The notes under the pieces are model-generated. The model made no database searches, was not told where the DNA came from, and was given only the letters and a program-made list of their open reading frames with translations. A DNA stretch of 64,000 nt from Thiorhodococcus minor. Its GTDB lineage: Bacteria; Pseudomonadota; Gammaproteobacteria; Chromatiales; Chromatiaceae. The first letter of the stretch is position 1. Every line of letters starts with the position of its first letter. The DNA is taken from positions 1-64,000 of the forward strand of contig NZ_JAAIJQ010000014.1 of assembly GCF_010820565.1 (NCBI RefSeq). Direction: 5' to 3'. Below, one piece after another: positions 25,344-34,947 of this stretch. Both the position numbers and the translations under genes were made by a program.

Positions 25344-26363
25344 ATGACGGGGTATGCGCATTCCCTGGAGCCACCCGCTCTGCTGAATCCGCCACCCAGG
25401 ACGCGCATGCAGGGTCCCTTCGTATCGGCCTTGGCGGCGGCGGGACTGCTGCACCTCGCACTCATCCTCGCCATTTCCTTCGCCCCGCCCGAGCCCGAGC
25501 CAAGCCCTGAAAGCACCCTGGAAGTGGTGATCTTCAAAGAGTCGGGCGAGACGACGCTCCAGCCGAGGCCGGATTCCGCGCTTTCGCAGATCAGCAGGGT
25601 TGGAGAATCCGTGCTCGGCGACGCGGCGGAGACGCATTACGGGGACTCGACACAGGAAGCTGAGGCGGAAGCCCCTGCGGACGCTCCGGCCGACGCGGCA
25701 CAGCCGACGCCGACACCCGCGGAGGATTCCTCACCCTTGGAAGCCTCCGCGCCGCTGCATAGCGTCGCCCTCAGCAACGCGGACGCGGAGCCACGGGTGA
25801 CGACATCGCTCATCCCGGTCGAGAAAACCGCGCCCGTGCTGGCGGCACAGAGCGCGTCCGAGATGGCACCTGTCCCGGCGACGCAGGCGTTGGCGGACAC
25901 GGAGACGCGTGTGGACGCGGCGCAGATCCTGGCCAGCCGCAGCCTGGAGATCGCGCGACTGACCGCAAGCCTGGAGGCCAAATCCGAAGCCTATGCCAAA
26001 CGGGTGCGCCGCAAGTCCATCAGCGCCAGCACTCGCGAGCTCAGCTACGCGAGCTACCTGGGGGCATGGGCCCGCAAGGTCGAGCGCATCGGCAACATCA
26101 ACTATCCCCAAGCGGCCAAGGAGCAGCGCGTCTATGGGAGCCTCATCCTGCACGTGGCCGTGCGCTCCGATGGCAGCGTGGAGCAGATTCGGGTCGTGAA
26201 ATCCTCGGGCTATGACCTGCTCGACGAGGCGGCGATTCAGATCGTCGAGCTGGCTGCCCCCTTCTCGCCCTTCCCGCCCGATATCGCCGCGGAGACCGAC
26301 GTGCTAGACATCATTCGCACCTGGCAGTTCATGCGCGGCAACGTGCTTGGCTGGGAGCGCTGA
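25344..26363 (+). CDS. TonB-family energy transducer
   Basis: The 339-residue product has one N-terminal membrane anchor (about 25-45, ALAAAGLLHLALILAISFA), a PEPEPSPE stretch, a long Ala/Glu/Thr-rich periplasmic linker instead of the usual Pro-Lys spacer, and a C-terminal TonB domain with GSLILHVAVRSDGSVEQI and VVKSSGYDLLDEAAI. TonB proteins transfer proton-motive force to outer-membrane receptors. The equivalent gene at this site in Pseudomonas lies beside pilG/gshB. The start is 2 bases after the apbE stop, so the two are coupled. No ExbBD genes are nearby. Confidence 0.88.
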   Translation: MTGYAHSLEPPALLNPPPRTRMQGPFVSALAAAGLLHLALILAISFAPPEPEPSPESTLEVVIFKESGETTLQPRPDSALSQISRVGESVLGDAAETHYGDSTQEAEAEAPADAPADAAQPTPTPAEDSSPLEASAPLHSVALSNADAEPRVTTSLIPVEKTAPVLAAQSASEMAPVPATQALADTETRVDAAQILASRSLEIARLTASLEAKSEAYAKRVRRKSISASTRELSYASYLGAWARKVERIGNINYPQAAKEQRVYGSLILHVAVRSDGSVEQIRVVKSSGYDLLDEAAIQIVELAAPFSPFPPDIAAETDVLDIIRTWQFMRGNVLGWER

Positions 26364-26495
26364 GATCAGGCAGGTCAGCCAACCGCCAGGCTTGGTGGCG
26401 GCACGACCTGCCAGCGGGAATCCAGCCACCGCACACGGCGCAAAGTCGCGCGCCCGCGCTTGCCAGGCTGCAGGCCGATCCGGATACTAAGCAGC

Positions 26496-27059
26496 ATGCC
26501 CTTCAGCACCTCCTTGACCAACCATTTCCTGATCGCGATGCCGGGTCTGCAGGACCCTAATTTCTCGCGAACGGTGACCTATATCTGTGAGCACACGGAT
26601 CAGGGGGCCATGGGCATCGTGATCAACCGGCCGCTGGACGTGACGCTCGGCGAGCTCTTCGAGCAGCTCGATATCGCCAGCGCTCAGCCGGGCGTCAAGG
26701 AGACCCCGGTTTACCAAGGCGGGCCCGTGCAGACGGACCGCGGCTTCGTGCTGCACTCGGCCGGCCCCGCCTTCGACTCGACCTTGAGCATCACGCCGGA
26801 CATCAGCGTGACCACGTCCCGCGACGTCCTCGAGGCGATCGCCAAGGGAGAGGGACCGGCCGAGACCCTGATCGCCCTCGGCTATGCGGGCTGGGGCAGC
26901 GGCCAGCTGGAGCAGGAGATGAGCGCAAACGCCTGGCTGAACGGGCCGGCGAGCGCTGAGATCATCTTTGAGATGGAGCCGAGCGCACGCTGGATGGCGG
27001 CGGCGCGGCTCCTCGGGGTCGACCTCAATCTCCTCAGCGGCGAAGCGGGCCACGCCTAA
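26496..27059 (+). CDS. YqgE/AlgH family protein
   Basis: This 187-residue protein of the UPF0301 family has the hallmark N-terminus FLIAMPGLQDPNFSRTVTYI, then DQGAMGIVINRPL, VYQGGPVQTDRGFVLH and LGYAGWGSGQLEQEM. The biochemical role is unknown; in Pseudomonas the gene is called algH from an alginate phenotype. I chose the ATG at 26496, which fits the family N-terminus. It precedes ruvX by 30 bases, an arrangement conserved across gammaproteobacteria. Confidence 0.93.
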   Translation: MPFSTSLTNHFLIAMPGLQDPNFSRTVTYICEHTDQGAMGIVINRPLDVTLGELFEQLDIASAQPGVKETPVYQGGPVQTDRGFVLHSAGPAFDSTLSITPDISVTTSRDVLEAIAKGEGPAETLIALGYAGWGSGQLEQEMSANAWLNGPASAEIIFEMEPSARWMAAARLLGVDLNLLSGEAGHA

Positions 27060-27089
27060 GGCGTCCAAAAGAGAGCCGAGATTTCCAGC

Positions 27090-27506
27090 ATGTCCACCCT
27101 GTTGGGCTTCGACTTCGGCCCGCGCAAGATCGGTGTCGCCGTCGGTCAGACGATCACGGGCTCTGCCACTCCCTTGACGACGTTGCGCAGCCGTAACGAG
27201 CGCCCGGATTGGGAGCGGATTCAGGCTCTGATCCAAGACTGGAAGCCGAGCGCGCTCGTCTTGGGCCTGCCCTACAACATGGACGGCACTGAGGTTGATT
27301 GGTCGCCCCGGGTTCACCGCTTCGGGCGTCAGCTGCAGGGACGTTTCGGATTGCCCGTCCACCTGGTGGACGAGCGCCTGACCTCGCGCGAGGCCCACCG
27401 CCGGCTGAGCGAGCGCCCGGGGCAGAAACAACCGCCAACTCGGGAGGCCGTGGATGCTGCCGCGGCAGCCCTCATCTTGGAAACCTGGCTTTGTGAGCAA
27501 GACTGA
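27090..27506 (+). CDS. ruvX: putative Holliday junction resolvase YqgF
   Basis: The 138-residue RNase H-like protein has [17 protein letters not shown] with the first catalytic Asp, [26 protein letters not shown] with the catalytic Glu, and [13 protein letters not shown] with the last Asp. In E. coli YqgF takes part in 16S rRNA 5' maturation and was proposed as a resolvase. It overlaps the start of pyrR. Confidence 0.94.
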   Translation: MSTLLGFDFGPRKIGVAVGQTITGSATPLTTLRSRNERPDWERIQALIQDWKPSALVLGLPYNMDGTEVDWSPRVHRFGRQLQGRFGLPVHLVDERLTSREAHRRLSERPGQKQPPTREAVDAAAAALILETWLCEQD

Positions 27507-28101
27507 GACTTGGAAGGGCCCGGACGAGATCGCCGCGGCCGTTGCGCGCATGGCGAGCGACCTGCGTGCGCTGATCGAGGCGCGCGGCCTGCGTGACCTG
27601 CTGATGATCGGCATTCACACCGGCGGCGTCTGGATCGCGGACCGCCTCCACGACCAGCTCGGCCTCAGCGAGCCGCTCGGCCACCTCGACATCTCCTTCT
27701 ACCGGGACGACTTCACCCGGATCGGCATGCACCCCCAGGTGCGGCCGTCCTACCTGCCCGTGGGAATCGACGACCGTCATCTCATCCTCGTCGACGACGT
27801 GCTGCAGAGTGGACGCACCATTCGGGCGGCGCTCAATGTCCTCTTCGACTATGGCCGCCCGGCATCTGTCGTTCTCGCGACCCTCGCCGAGCGCACCGGG
27901 CGGGAGCTGCCCATCGCTCCGGACGTCGTCGGCTTTCACGCCCAGCTGGAGGCGAACGAGCAGATCAAGCTCAGCGGACCCGAGCCCCTGGTCATGCTGC
28001 GCGGCCGCATCCCCAAAGGATCCGCTGCGGCTGCGTCGCGTCAGGGCATCGACGATGGATCGAGCGGCCGAGACTCCACTCCCAGACAAGAACGGCCATG
28101 A
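27493..28101 (+). CDS. pyrR: pyrimidine operon regulator / uracil phosphoribosyltransferase
   Basis: The type I phosphoribosyltransferase fold is clear from [16 protein letters not shown] and the PRPP loop [18 protein letters not shown]. In Gram-negatives PyrR mainly shows UPRTase activity; an RNA-binding regulatory role is less certain. The GTG at 27493, inside the end of ruvX, gives 202 residues and a 14-base overlap; a later Met (MASDLRAL) is an alternative. The product carries a C-terminal tail of about 30 residues rich in Ser/Arg/Asp ([19 protein letters not shown]) that PyrR proteins of about 170-180 residues lack. Its stop overlaps the pyrB ATG by 4 bases. Confidence 0.88.
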   Translation: MSKTETWKGPDEIAAAVARMASDLRALIEARGLRDLLMIGIHTGGVWIADRLHDQLGLSEPLGHLDISFYRDDFTRIGMHPQVRPSYLPVGIDDRHLILVDDVLQSGRTIRAALNVLFDYGRPASVVLATLAERTGRELPIAPDVVGFHAQLEANEQIKLSGPEPLVMLRGRIPKGSAAAASRQGIDDGSSGRDSTPRQERP

Positions 28102-29102
28102 TCCCAAAAAGCCAAGAGAGCTCGCAGCTAGATGCGCAAGGCAATCTGAAGCATTTCCTCACCATCGAGGGGCTGAGCCGCGAGCTCCTCGTCGAGATCC
28201 TCGACAAGGCCGAGGGCTTCGTCGGCGTCGCCCGGCAGGCGGTCAAAAAGGTGCCGCTGTGCCGCGGCAAGGTCATCGCCAATCTCTTCTTCGAGACCAG
28301 CACCAGAACGCGGACCACATTCGAGCTCGCCGCGAAGCGGCTGTCGGCGGACGTGCTCAACCTGAACATCTCCACCTCGGCGACGGCCAAGGGAGAGACG
28401 CTGCTCGACACCCTGCGCAACCTCGAGGCGATGCACGTGGACATGTTCGTCGTGCGGCACGCCTCGAGCGGCACGGCCCATTTCATGGCCAGGCATGCCA
28501 ACCCCCATGTCAGCATCGTCAACGCGGGCGACGGGCGGCATTCCCACCCGACTCAGGCCATGCTGGACATGTTCACCATCCGCCGTCACAAAGGCGATTT
28601 CTCCAGCCTCAGCGTCGCCATCGTGGGCGACATCATGCACTCCCGCGTCGCCCGCTCGCAGATGCTCGCGCTCAAGACGCTCGGCGTGCCAGACGTGCGC
28701 ATCATCGCACCGCGGACCCTCATGCCGGCGCGGATCGAGGAGGCCTTCGGTGTCAGGGTCTATCACGACCTCACCGAGGGCATCCGCGATGCGGACGTCG
28801 TCATTATGCTGCGCATTCAGCGCGAGCGCATGAACAGCGCCCTGCTCCCCAGCGAGCATGAGTATTTCCATTTGTACGGACTCACCGAGGCGCGGCTCAC
28901 GGCCGCGAGGCCGGATGTCACCGTGATGCATCCTGGCCCCATCAATCGCGGGATCGAGATGGATTCCCAGGTCGCCGACGGAGAACGCTCCGTCATCCTC
29001 GAGCAGGTCAGTAACGGGATCGCCGTGCGCATGGCCGTGATGTCGATGTGTATCGGGACCCAGAACCTGCGGGCGCAGAGCATTGGAGAGAGTCATGCCT
29101 GA
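28098..29102 (+). CDS. pyrB: aspartate carbamoyltransferase catalytic subunit
   Basis: PyrB condenses aspartate and carbamoyl phosphate, the first committed step of UMP synthesis. The 334-residue protein shows the carbamoyl-phosphate site [13 protein letters not shown], then [54 protein letters not shown] and [13 protein letters not shown]. Length and the downstream pyrC' match the Pseudomonas-type dodecameric ATCase, which depends on a dihydroorotase-like partner. It is coupled to pyrR by an ATGA overlap. Confidence 0.96.
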   Translation: MIPKSQESSQLDAQGNLKHFLTIEGLSRELLVEILDKAEGFVGVARQAVKKVPLCRGKVIANLFFETSTRTRTTFELAAKRLSADVLNLNISTSATAKGETLLDTLRNLEAMHVDMFVVRHASSGTAHFMARHANPHVSIVNAGDGRHSHPTQAMLDMFTIRRHKGDFSSLSVAIVGDIMHSRVARSQMLALKTLGVPDVRIIAPRTLMPARIEEAFGVRVYHDLTEGIRDADVVIMLRIQRERMNSALLPSEHEYFHLYGLTEARLTAARPDVTVMHPGPINRGIEMDSQVADGERSVILEQVSNGIAVRMAVMSMCIGTQNLRAQSIGESHA

Positions 29103-29210
29103 AATGCCGCCGAGCGGGCGCCACAGGCACCTCCGGCCTGCCGATCCAGCGCACATTGGCCGCGGCGCAGCTCCCTGCTCGGGTGCCGAGACCGCACCGA
29201 GGAGGCAGCC

Positions 29211-30491
29211 TTGAGCCCGCGCATCAGCATCCTCAACGGCCGTTTGATCGATCCGGCGAACGGACGGGACGCCGTCACGGACCTCCACATCGCCGGGGGT
29301 CAGGTGCTGGCCCTGGGGCCGCGCCCGGAGGGGTTCACGCCGGAGCGCACCCTGGATGCCAGCGCCTTGGTGGTCTGCCCGGGCTTCGTCGACCTGAGCG
29401 TGCGCTGTCGCGAGCCTGGCGACGAGCAGAAGGCGACCATCGCCAGCGAAACGCGCGCCGCGGCCGCCTCCGGCGTCACCACCCTCTGCTGCCCGCCGGA
29501 TACTCAGCCCGTCGTCGACACGCCCGCGGTGGCCCAGCTGATTCGGCAGATCGGCGAGCGCCATGGTCTCGCACGCACACTGCCGATCGGCGCGATCACA
29601 CAGGGTCTAAAGGGACGCTCGATCACCGAGATGGCCGCCTTGAAGGAGGCCGGCTGTCCGGCGCTCGGCCAGGCGGATCGTCCCATCCGCGATACTCAGG
29701 TCCATCGGCGCGCGCTCGAATATGCCGCGACCTTCGACCTACCCGTCTTTCTCCCGGCGCTGGACGCGGAGCTCGCCGAAGGCGGCTGCGCGCACGAGGG
29801 GGTCGTCAGCACCCGCCTGGGCCTGCCCGGTATCCCAGAGGCGGCCGAGACGGTCGCCGTCGCGCGCAGCCTCGCGCTCGCCGAGCAGACCGGCGCCCGC
29901 ATCCATTTTCGCGGGCTCTCGACGGCACGCGGCGTCGCCATGCTGAGCGAAGCGCAGCGCCGCGGCGTGCGCGCCAGCGGCGACGTCAGCATGCACCAGC
30001 TCTTCCTGACCGACGACGACCTCGAGTGCTTCAACGCGCACTGCCACCTGATCCCGCCGCTGCGCACGCGTGCCGACAGGGAGGCCCTGCGCAGGGCGGT
30101 CGCCGCAGGCAGCCTAGGCGCCGTCTGCTCGGACCATCAGCCGCATGATCCGGATGCCAAGCTCGCACCCTTTCCGGAGACCGCGCCTGGCATTTCGGCG
30201 CTCGAAACCCTGCTTCCGCTCGCCCTTCGGCTCGTGGAGGAAGGTGTGATGGATCTGAAAGGGGTGATCGAGCGGCTCACGCGAGGACCCGCAGAGGTTC
30301 TCGGTCTGCAGACGGGGCGACTCACGCCCCATCGGCCCGCGGACGTCTGCGTCTTCGATCCGACCGCGGAATGGACGCTCAGCGAGCAAAGCCTGCTCAG
30401 CCATGGGCGCAACACGCCCTTCCTAGGCACCCGCATGAGGGGGCAGGTGCGCTGGACGCTGCTCGGCGGAGCTGTGGTCTTCGAGCGATAG
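29211..30491 (+). CDS. pyrC': inactive dihydroorotase homologue (PyrC')
   Basis: The 426-residue product belongs to the dihydroorotase/amidohydrolase family but has lost the metal-binding HxH: the usual D-x-H-x-H-x-REPG is here DLSVRCREPG. Later ligands are also changed or isolated (IHFRGLSTARG, CSDHQPHDPDAK keeps Asp). In Pseudomonas the equivalent pyrC' encodes a non-catalytic protein needed to assemble active PyrB. The start is TTG at 29211, supported by GAGGAGG nine bases before; no ATG is available. It follows pyrB by 108 bases. A true dihydroorotase must be encoded elsewhere. Confidence 0.9.
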   Translation: MSPRISILNGRLIDPANGRDAVTDLHIAGGQVLALGPRPEGFTPERTLDASALVVCPGFVDLSVRCREPGDEQKATIASETRAAAASGVTTLCCPPDTQPVVDTPAVAQLIRQIGERHGLARTLPIGAITQGLKGRSITEMAALKEAGCPALGQADRPIRDTQVHRRALEYAATFDLPVFLPALDAELAEGGCAHEGVVSTRLGLPGIPEAAETVAVARSLALAEQTGARIHFRGLSTARGVAMLSEAQRRGVRASGDVSMHQLFLTDDDLECFNAHCHLIPPLRTRADREALRRAVAAGSLGAVCSDHQPHDPDAKLAPFPETAPGISALETLLPLALRLVEEGVMDLKGVIERLTRGPAEVLGLQTGRLTPHRPADVCVFDPTAEWTLSEQSLLSHGRNTPFLGTRMRGQVRWTLLGGAVVFER

Positions 30492-30492
30492 G

Positions 30493-30534
30493 CAGCTACC
30501 AGCTACCAGCTAACGGCTAACGGCTAACGGCTAA
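30493..30534 (+). repeat. six tandem 7-base units after pyrC'
   Basis: Starting 2 bases after the pyrC' stop there are six units of consensus C(A/G)GCTA(A/C): two CAGCTAC, one CAGCTAA and three CGGCTAA. They lie in the short gap between the convergent pyrC' and pilU genes. Copy number could vary by slippage. Confidence 0.8.
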
Positions 30535-30587
30535 CAGTGAGAGCCTGGCCGCGAAGGGCGGCCAAAGCGGGGATTTGCCGCGTGCCC

Positions 30588-31745
30588 TCACCAACGCTGG
30601 GCGTCGTCCTCTGCCTCTTCCACCAAGGTGATGCCGTCGATCGAGCGGTCGGTCGCGGCGCGCTGTGCCGTGCCGCCCTGCAGCTTGATCATGAGGCGCA
30701 CCTCGTTGGCCGAATCCGCGTAGCGCAGCGCGTCTTCGTAGGTGATCTCGCCCTCTTGGAAGAGGTTGAAGAGCGCTTGGTCGAAGGTGATCATGCCCTG
30801 CTCGCCGGAGCGCTTCATCAGATCCTTGAGCTTGTGCACCTCGCCCTGGCGGATGAGGTCCGACGCCAAAGGCGTATTGAGCAGCACCTCGATGACCGCG
30901 CGGCGGCCCTGACCGCCCTTACGGGGCGCCAGCTGCTGGGCGACGATGCCCCTGAGGTTCAGGGAGAGATCCATCAGCATCTGATGCCGGGACTCCTCCG
31001 GGAAAAAGTTGATGATGCGGTCCATCGCCTGGTTGGCGTTGTTCGCATGCAGGGTCGCGAGCACCAAGTGGCCAGTCTCGGCGAAGGTGATGGCGTACTC
31101 CATGGTCTGGCGGGTCCGGATCTCACCGATGAGGATGACATCCGGCGCTTGGCGCAGCGTGTTGCGTAGGGCGACCTCGAAGGACTCGGTATCCACGCCC
31201 ACCTCGCGCTGCGTGATGATGCAGCCGTCGTGCTCGTGCACGTATTCGATGGGGTCCTCGATGGTGATGATGTGGCCCGAGCTGTTGCGGTTGCGGTAGC
31301 CGACGAGCGCGGCGAGCGAGGTGGACTTACCCGTGCCGGTGGCACCGACGAAGATCACCAGGCCCCGCTTGGTCATGGCCAGATCCCGCAGGACGGAGGG
31401 TAGCTTGAGCTCCTCGATGGTCGGGATCTTGGTCTCGATGCGGCGCAGCACCATGCCGCAGGCTTCGCGCTGGACGAAGGCGCTGACGCGAAAACGCCCC
31501 AGCGGGGCCCGGTCAAGCGCGAACTGGCACTCCTTGGTATCCTCGAACTCGTTGCGCTGACGCTCATCCATGATCTCGTAGATCATCTCATGCGCCTGCT
31601 CCGCCGAGAGCGGCTGTTTGGCCGCCGGATAGATGGTGCCGTCGATCTTGATGCTGGGCGGCCAGCCGGAGGTGATGAAGAGGTCGGAGCCCTTCTTTTC
31701 GACCATGGCCCCAAGGAGCTGCTCCAGTGCGCGTTTCATGTCCAT
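30588..31745 (-). CDS. pilU: type IV pilus retraction ATPase, PilU type
   Basis: PilU is the accessory retraction motor acting with PilT at the inner-membrane pilus base. The 385-residue AAA+ type secretion ATPase has VGATGTGKST (Walker A), ITIEDPIEYVHEHD (Asp box), LIGEIRTRQTM (Walker B with catalytic Glu) and the His box TGHLVLATLHANNANQ. The C-terminal extension after the ATPase core (about 30 residues, ending EEAEDDAQRW) and position after pilT distinguish PilU from PilT. Confidence 0.94.
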   Translation of the reverse strand: MDMKRALEQLLGAMVEKKGSDLFITSGWPPSIKIDGTIYPAAKQPLSAEQAHEMIYEIMDERQRNEFEDTKECQFALDRAPLGRFRVSAFVQREACGMVLRRIETKIPTIEELKLPSVLRDLAMTKRGLVIFVGATGTGKSTSLAALVGYRNRNSSGHIITIEDPIEYVHEHDGCIITQREVGVDTESFEVALRNTLRQAPDVILIGEIRTRQTMEYAITFAETGHLVLATLHANNANQAMDRIINFFPEESRHQMLMDLSLNLRGIVAQQLAPRKGGQGRRAVIEVLLNTPLASDLIRQGEVHKLKDLMKRSGEQGMITFDQALFNLFQEGEITYEDALRYADSANEVRLMIKLQGGTAQRAATDRSIDGITLVEEAEDDAQRW

Positions 31746-31780
31746 AGAGAACCTCGGCCTGACGTGGCTGAATTCGATGA

Positions 31781-32818
31781 TTACATGAAATCTTCTTTGC
31801 TTTGCGCCTTGGCGCGTGCGTCCTTGCGGCTGATGAGACCCTTCTGAAGCAGCTCCTTGAGGTTCTGATCCAGGGTCTGCATGCCGTGCGCCTGACCGGT
31901 CTGGATGGCCGAGTACATCTGCGCGACCTTGGCCTCGCGGATCAGGTTACGGATGGCCGGCGTACCGATCATGATCTCGTGGGCCGCGATGCGCCCACCC
32001 CCGGTCTTCTTCATCAGGGTCTGCGAGACGACCGCCCGCAGAGATTCCGAAAGCATGGCGCGCACCATGTCCTTCTCGGCCGCGGGGAAGACGTCGATGA
32101 TACGGTCGATGGTCTTGGCCGCCGAGGTCGTGTGCAGCGTGCCAAAGACCAGGTGGCCCGTTTCGGACGCGGTCAGCGCCAAGCGAATGGTCTCCAGGTC
32201 GCGCATCTCGCCGACGAGAATGATGTCCGGGTCCTGACGCAGGGCCGAGCGCAGCGCCTCGCTGAAGCCGAGCGTATCGCGATGTACCTCGCGCTGGTTC
32301 ACCAGGCACTTCTTGCTGGTGTGAACGAACTCGATGGGGTCCTCGATGGTGAGGATGTGCGCATACTCGTTGTCGTTGAGATGGTCGACCATTGCCGCGA
32401 GGGTGGTCGATTTACCCGAGCCGGTCGGGCCGGTCACCAGGATGAGGCCTCGCGGCACATTGATGATGTCCTTGAAGCTCGTCGGCGCCTTGAGCTCTTC
32501 GAGCGTGAGGACCTTCGACGGGATGGTCCGAAAGACAGCGCCCGCGCCGCGCTTCTGATTGAATGCATTGACACGGAAGCGGGCGACCCCAGGAATCTCG
32601 AACGAGAAGTCCGTCTCCAGGAACTCCTCGTAGTCCTTGCGCTGCTTGTCGTTCATGATGTCGTAGACAAGCGAGTGGACGGCACGATGCTCCAGGGCTG
32701 GAACATTGATGCGTCTCATGTCGCCGTCGACACGGATCATGGGCGGCAGCCCGGCCGAGAGATGGAGGTCGGAGGCGTTGTTCTTGACGCTGAAGGCGAG
32801 AAGTTCGGCGATATCCAC
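31781..32818 (-). CDS. pilT: type IV pilus retraction ATPase PilT
   Basis: PilT hydrolyses ATP to retract the type IV pilus for twitching. I chose the GTG at 32818, preceded by GGAG, giving 345 residues starting VDIAELLAFSVKNNASDLHL, which matches the PilT N-terminus; the longer frame to 32878 is unsupported. Motifs are VTGPTGSGKSTTLAAM, TIEDPIEFVH, LVGEMRDLETIRLAL and the His box TGHLVFGTLHTTSAAKT, and the PilT-specific AIRNLIREAK near the C-terminus. It is 35 bases before pilU in the same operon. Confidence 0.96.
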   Translation of the reverse strand: MDIAELLAFSVKNNASDLHLSAGLPPMIRVDGDMRRINVPALEHRAVHSLVYDIMNDKQRKDYEEFLETDFSFEIPGVARFRVNAFNQKRGAGAVFRTIPSKVLTLEELKAPTSFKDIINVPRGLILVTGPTGSGKSTTLAAMVDHLNDNEYAHILTIEDPIEFVHTSKKCLVNQREVHRDTLGFSEALRSALRQDPDIILVGEMRDLETIRLALTASETGHLVFGTLHTTSAAKTIDRIIDVFPAAEKDMVRAMLSESLRAVVSQTLMKKTGGGRIAAHEIMIGTPAIRNLIREAKVAQMYSAIQTGQAHGMQTLDQNLKELLQKGLISRKDARAKAQSKEDFM

Positions 32819-33000
32819 GAGTGACTCCGTTTCAAGCCACGCCGAGCGGTTCGCTTGGTCGTGGCCATCGATCTGCACGTCCCGAGATTATCCAGCATTT
32901 GGCTCCGCAGATCGCGAAGCCCGCCGCATTTCTCGCGCTCGAGGGCGTACAGTGTCCCTAACTGCGAAAGCCGCCAGGAAAGCCAAGGGCTCGGCCGGAC

Positions 33001-33495
33001 CTACGCGCCTTGCTCCATGATAGCCACCTTTGCCAGGACCGTCTGCTCAAGGTCGCGCTTGTACTTGGCGACCCGGTCGCGCACGCGCTCGTCCGAGGCC
33101 CCGAGGATCTGCGCGGCGAGGATCCCGGCGTTCTTGGCGCCATTGATCGCCACCGTTGCGACCGGAACGCCCGCCGGCATCTGGACGATCGACAGCAGCG
33201 AGTCCTGGCCGGAGAGGCTGGAGGTCTTGACCGGGACGCCAATCACCGGCAGTGGGGTGATGGCGGCAGCCATGCCGGGGAGATGCGCCGCACCGCCCGC
33301 GCCGGCGATAATCGCCCGGAGGCCGCGCTCGACGGCGGAGTCCGCGTAGTCGTAGAGCCGCTTGGGCGTGCGGTGCGCGGAGACGATGGTCATCTCGTAG
33401 GGCACGCCGAGCTCGTCGAGGATGGAGGCCGCGTCCTGCATCACCGGCAGATCCGAGTCGCTGCCCATGATGATTCCAACCAGTGGCTGCGTCAT
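33001..33495 (-). CDS. purE: 5-(carboxyamino)imidazole ribonucleotide mutase
   Basis: PurE (class I) moves the carboxylate of N5-CAIR to give CAIR in purine synthesis. The 164-residue protein has [26 protein letters not shown] with the catalytic His, [13 protein letters not shown], and [18 protein letters not shown]. Its ATG overlaps the purK stop by 4 bases (ATGA), so the two successive enzymes are coupled. Confidence 0.97.
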   Translation of the reverse strand: MTQPLVGIIMGSDSDLPVMQDAASILDELGVPYEMTIVSAHRTPKRLYDYADSAVERGLRAIIAGAGGAAHLPGMAAAITPLPVIGVPVKTSSLSGQDSLLSIVQMPAGVPVATVAINGAKNAGILAAQILGASDERVRDRVAKYKRDLEQTVLAKVAIMEQGA

Positions 33496-34646
33496 GGGTG
33501 ACCCTCCCCGGAGATCTCGATGAGCTCGCGCACGCGGATCGCCTTCCGCTGCGCCTCTTCGATGTCGGGATCCAGCACAGTGACATGGCCCATCTTGCGG
33601 AAGGGCGCCGTCGCCGCCTTGCCATAGAGATGCAGACAGACGCCTGGGATGGCGAGCGCCTCGGCCATGCCCTTGATGACGGGCCGGCCGCGATGCCCTG
33701 GCGCGCCGAGCAGGTTGATCATGGCGGCCGGCGAGAGCTGGTCCGTCGCACCCAGCGGCAGACCGACGACGGCCCGCAGGTGCTGCTCGAACTGGTCCGT
33801 CACTGTGGCCTCGATCGTATGATGGCCTGAGTTGTGGGTACGCGGCGCAACCTCGTTGACCAGGAGCTCGCCGGATTCGGTCAGGAACATCTCGACGCCG
33901 AAGATGCCGACGCCCTGGAGCACCTCGACCGTGCGGATCCCCAGCTCCGTCGCCGCTTGTGCGGTTTCCGCCGGGATGTTGGCCGGCGCCAGCAGCATCT
34001 CCAAGACGTTCTCGCCGGGGCGGAAGCACATCTCGACGACAGGGTAGCAGCGGCAGTCGCCATCCAGGCCCCGCGCCACGACGACCGCGAGCTCCTTGGC
34101 GGCGGGGACGAACCGCTCGACCAGGGAATCAGTCGGCAGGTGCGCGCCATAGTCGTTAGGGCTCCTGATGATGCTGACGCCGCGTCCGTCGTACCCGCCG
34201 CGCCTGGATTTCTGCACCAAGGGGTAGCCAAACTTGGCGAAGGCCTCCGGGCTGGGCTCGGGCATGGGGACGAAGGGGGCGGTTGGAATCCCGGCGTCGT
34301 CCAGCGCCTGCTTCTGGGTCAGTTTGTCCTGGATCACGGCCAGCAGACTCGGCGATGGCAGAACCCGATTACCCTCGCGCTCGAGCTGGATCAGGGTCTC
34401 GGTATCGATGTCCTCGATGTCGAAGGTGGTCACGTCGCAGGACTCGGCCAGCTCGCGCAATCTCGCGGGATCGTGATAGTCACCCACGATCTGATGACCG
34501 GCGACCTGACCTGCGGGAGAGCCCGGCGTCGGATCCAGGACGACACAGGTGCAGCCTAGCCGCTTGGCGGCCTTGGCCATCATGCGACCAAGCTGACCTC
34601 CGCCGATGATGCCGATACGAGCTACTGGAAGGGGAAATTGGTCCAT
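33492..34646 (-). CDS. purK: 5-(carboxyamino)imidazole ribonucleotide synthase
   Basis: PurK makes N5-CAIR from AIR, bicarbonate and ATP, supplying PurE. The 384-residue ATP-grasp protein has [64 protein letters not shown] (split by function: metal site and Asn/Glu), and [17 protein letters not shown] close to the end. All are diagnostic. It is the first gene of a purK-purE operon. Confidence 0.97.
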   Translation of the reverse strand: MDQFPLPVARIGIIGGGQLGRMMAKAAKRLGCTCVVLDPTPGSPAGQVAGHQIVGDYHDPARLRELAESCDVTTFDIEDIDTETLIQLEREGNRVLPSPSLLAVIQDKLTQKQALDDAGIPTAPFVPMPEPSPEAFAKFGYPLVQKSRRGGYDGRGVSIIRSPNDYGAHLPTDSLVERFVPAAKELAVVVARGLDGDCRCYPVVEMCFRPGENVLEMLLAPANIPAETAQAATELGIRTVEVLQGVGIFGVEMFLTESGELLVNEVAPRTHNSGHHTIEATVTDQFEQHLRAVVGLPLGATDQLSPAAMINLLGAPGHRGRPVIKGMAEALAIPGVCLHLYGKAATAPFRKMGHVTVLDPDIEEAQRKAIRVRELIEISGEGHP

Positions 34647-34947
34647 GGCGCAATCGTCTGCGTTCTTCTTCGTCGGTGGGATACCCTGATCAGGAAAACG
34701 GCAATAGCGGCAGGCTCGGTGGCAAATGCTTCACCGAGGAGGCCGTATCTCAGTCGATCAACTGGCGAGTCGTGTGGGGGATGGGCTCGCCGCGCTTCTC
34801 GTAGTGGGCGCGGTCGGTACCCTTGGATAGGCTCCAGAACCAGCTCAGGGCATGTAAACCATCAGTCTACCGAGACCGCGGGCGTGAATCCACCCGGGAA
34901 TTTGCCCCGAAAGACTTAGGGCGCACCCTGGGGCGCCGCAAAACGCG
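34647..34947. other. 300-base gap upstream of purK with a possible gene remnant
   Basis: The purK promoter should lie here. No intact gene is evident; the only coding-like segment is the minus-strand fragment at 34750-34866 described separately. Confidence 0.4.
34750..34866 (-). pseudogene. possible C-terminal coding remnant
   Basis: On the minus strand a 38-codon open stretch between a TAG (34867-34869) and a TGA (34750-34752) reads protein-like (LSWFWSLSKG, then HYEKRGEPIPHTTRQLID), but it has no ATG, GTG or TTG near its start and no ribosome site. It may be the end of a decayed gene. I do not recognise the family. It lies between the antitoxin-like gene and purK. Confidence 0.2.

Noticed and set aside
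28128-29564. 478-residue minus-strand frame across pyrB
   Set aside because: It is antisense to pyrB and the start of pyrC'; the translation is low-complexity and His/Gly/Asp-rich.
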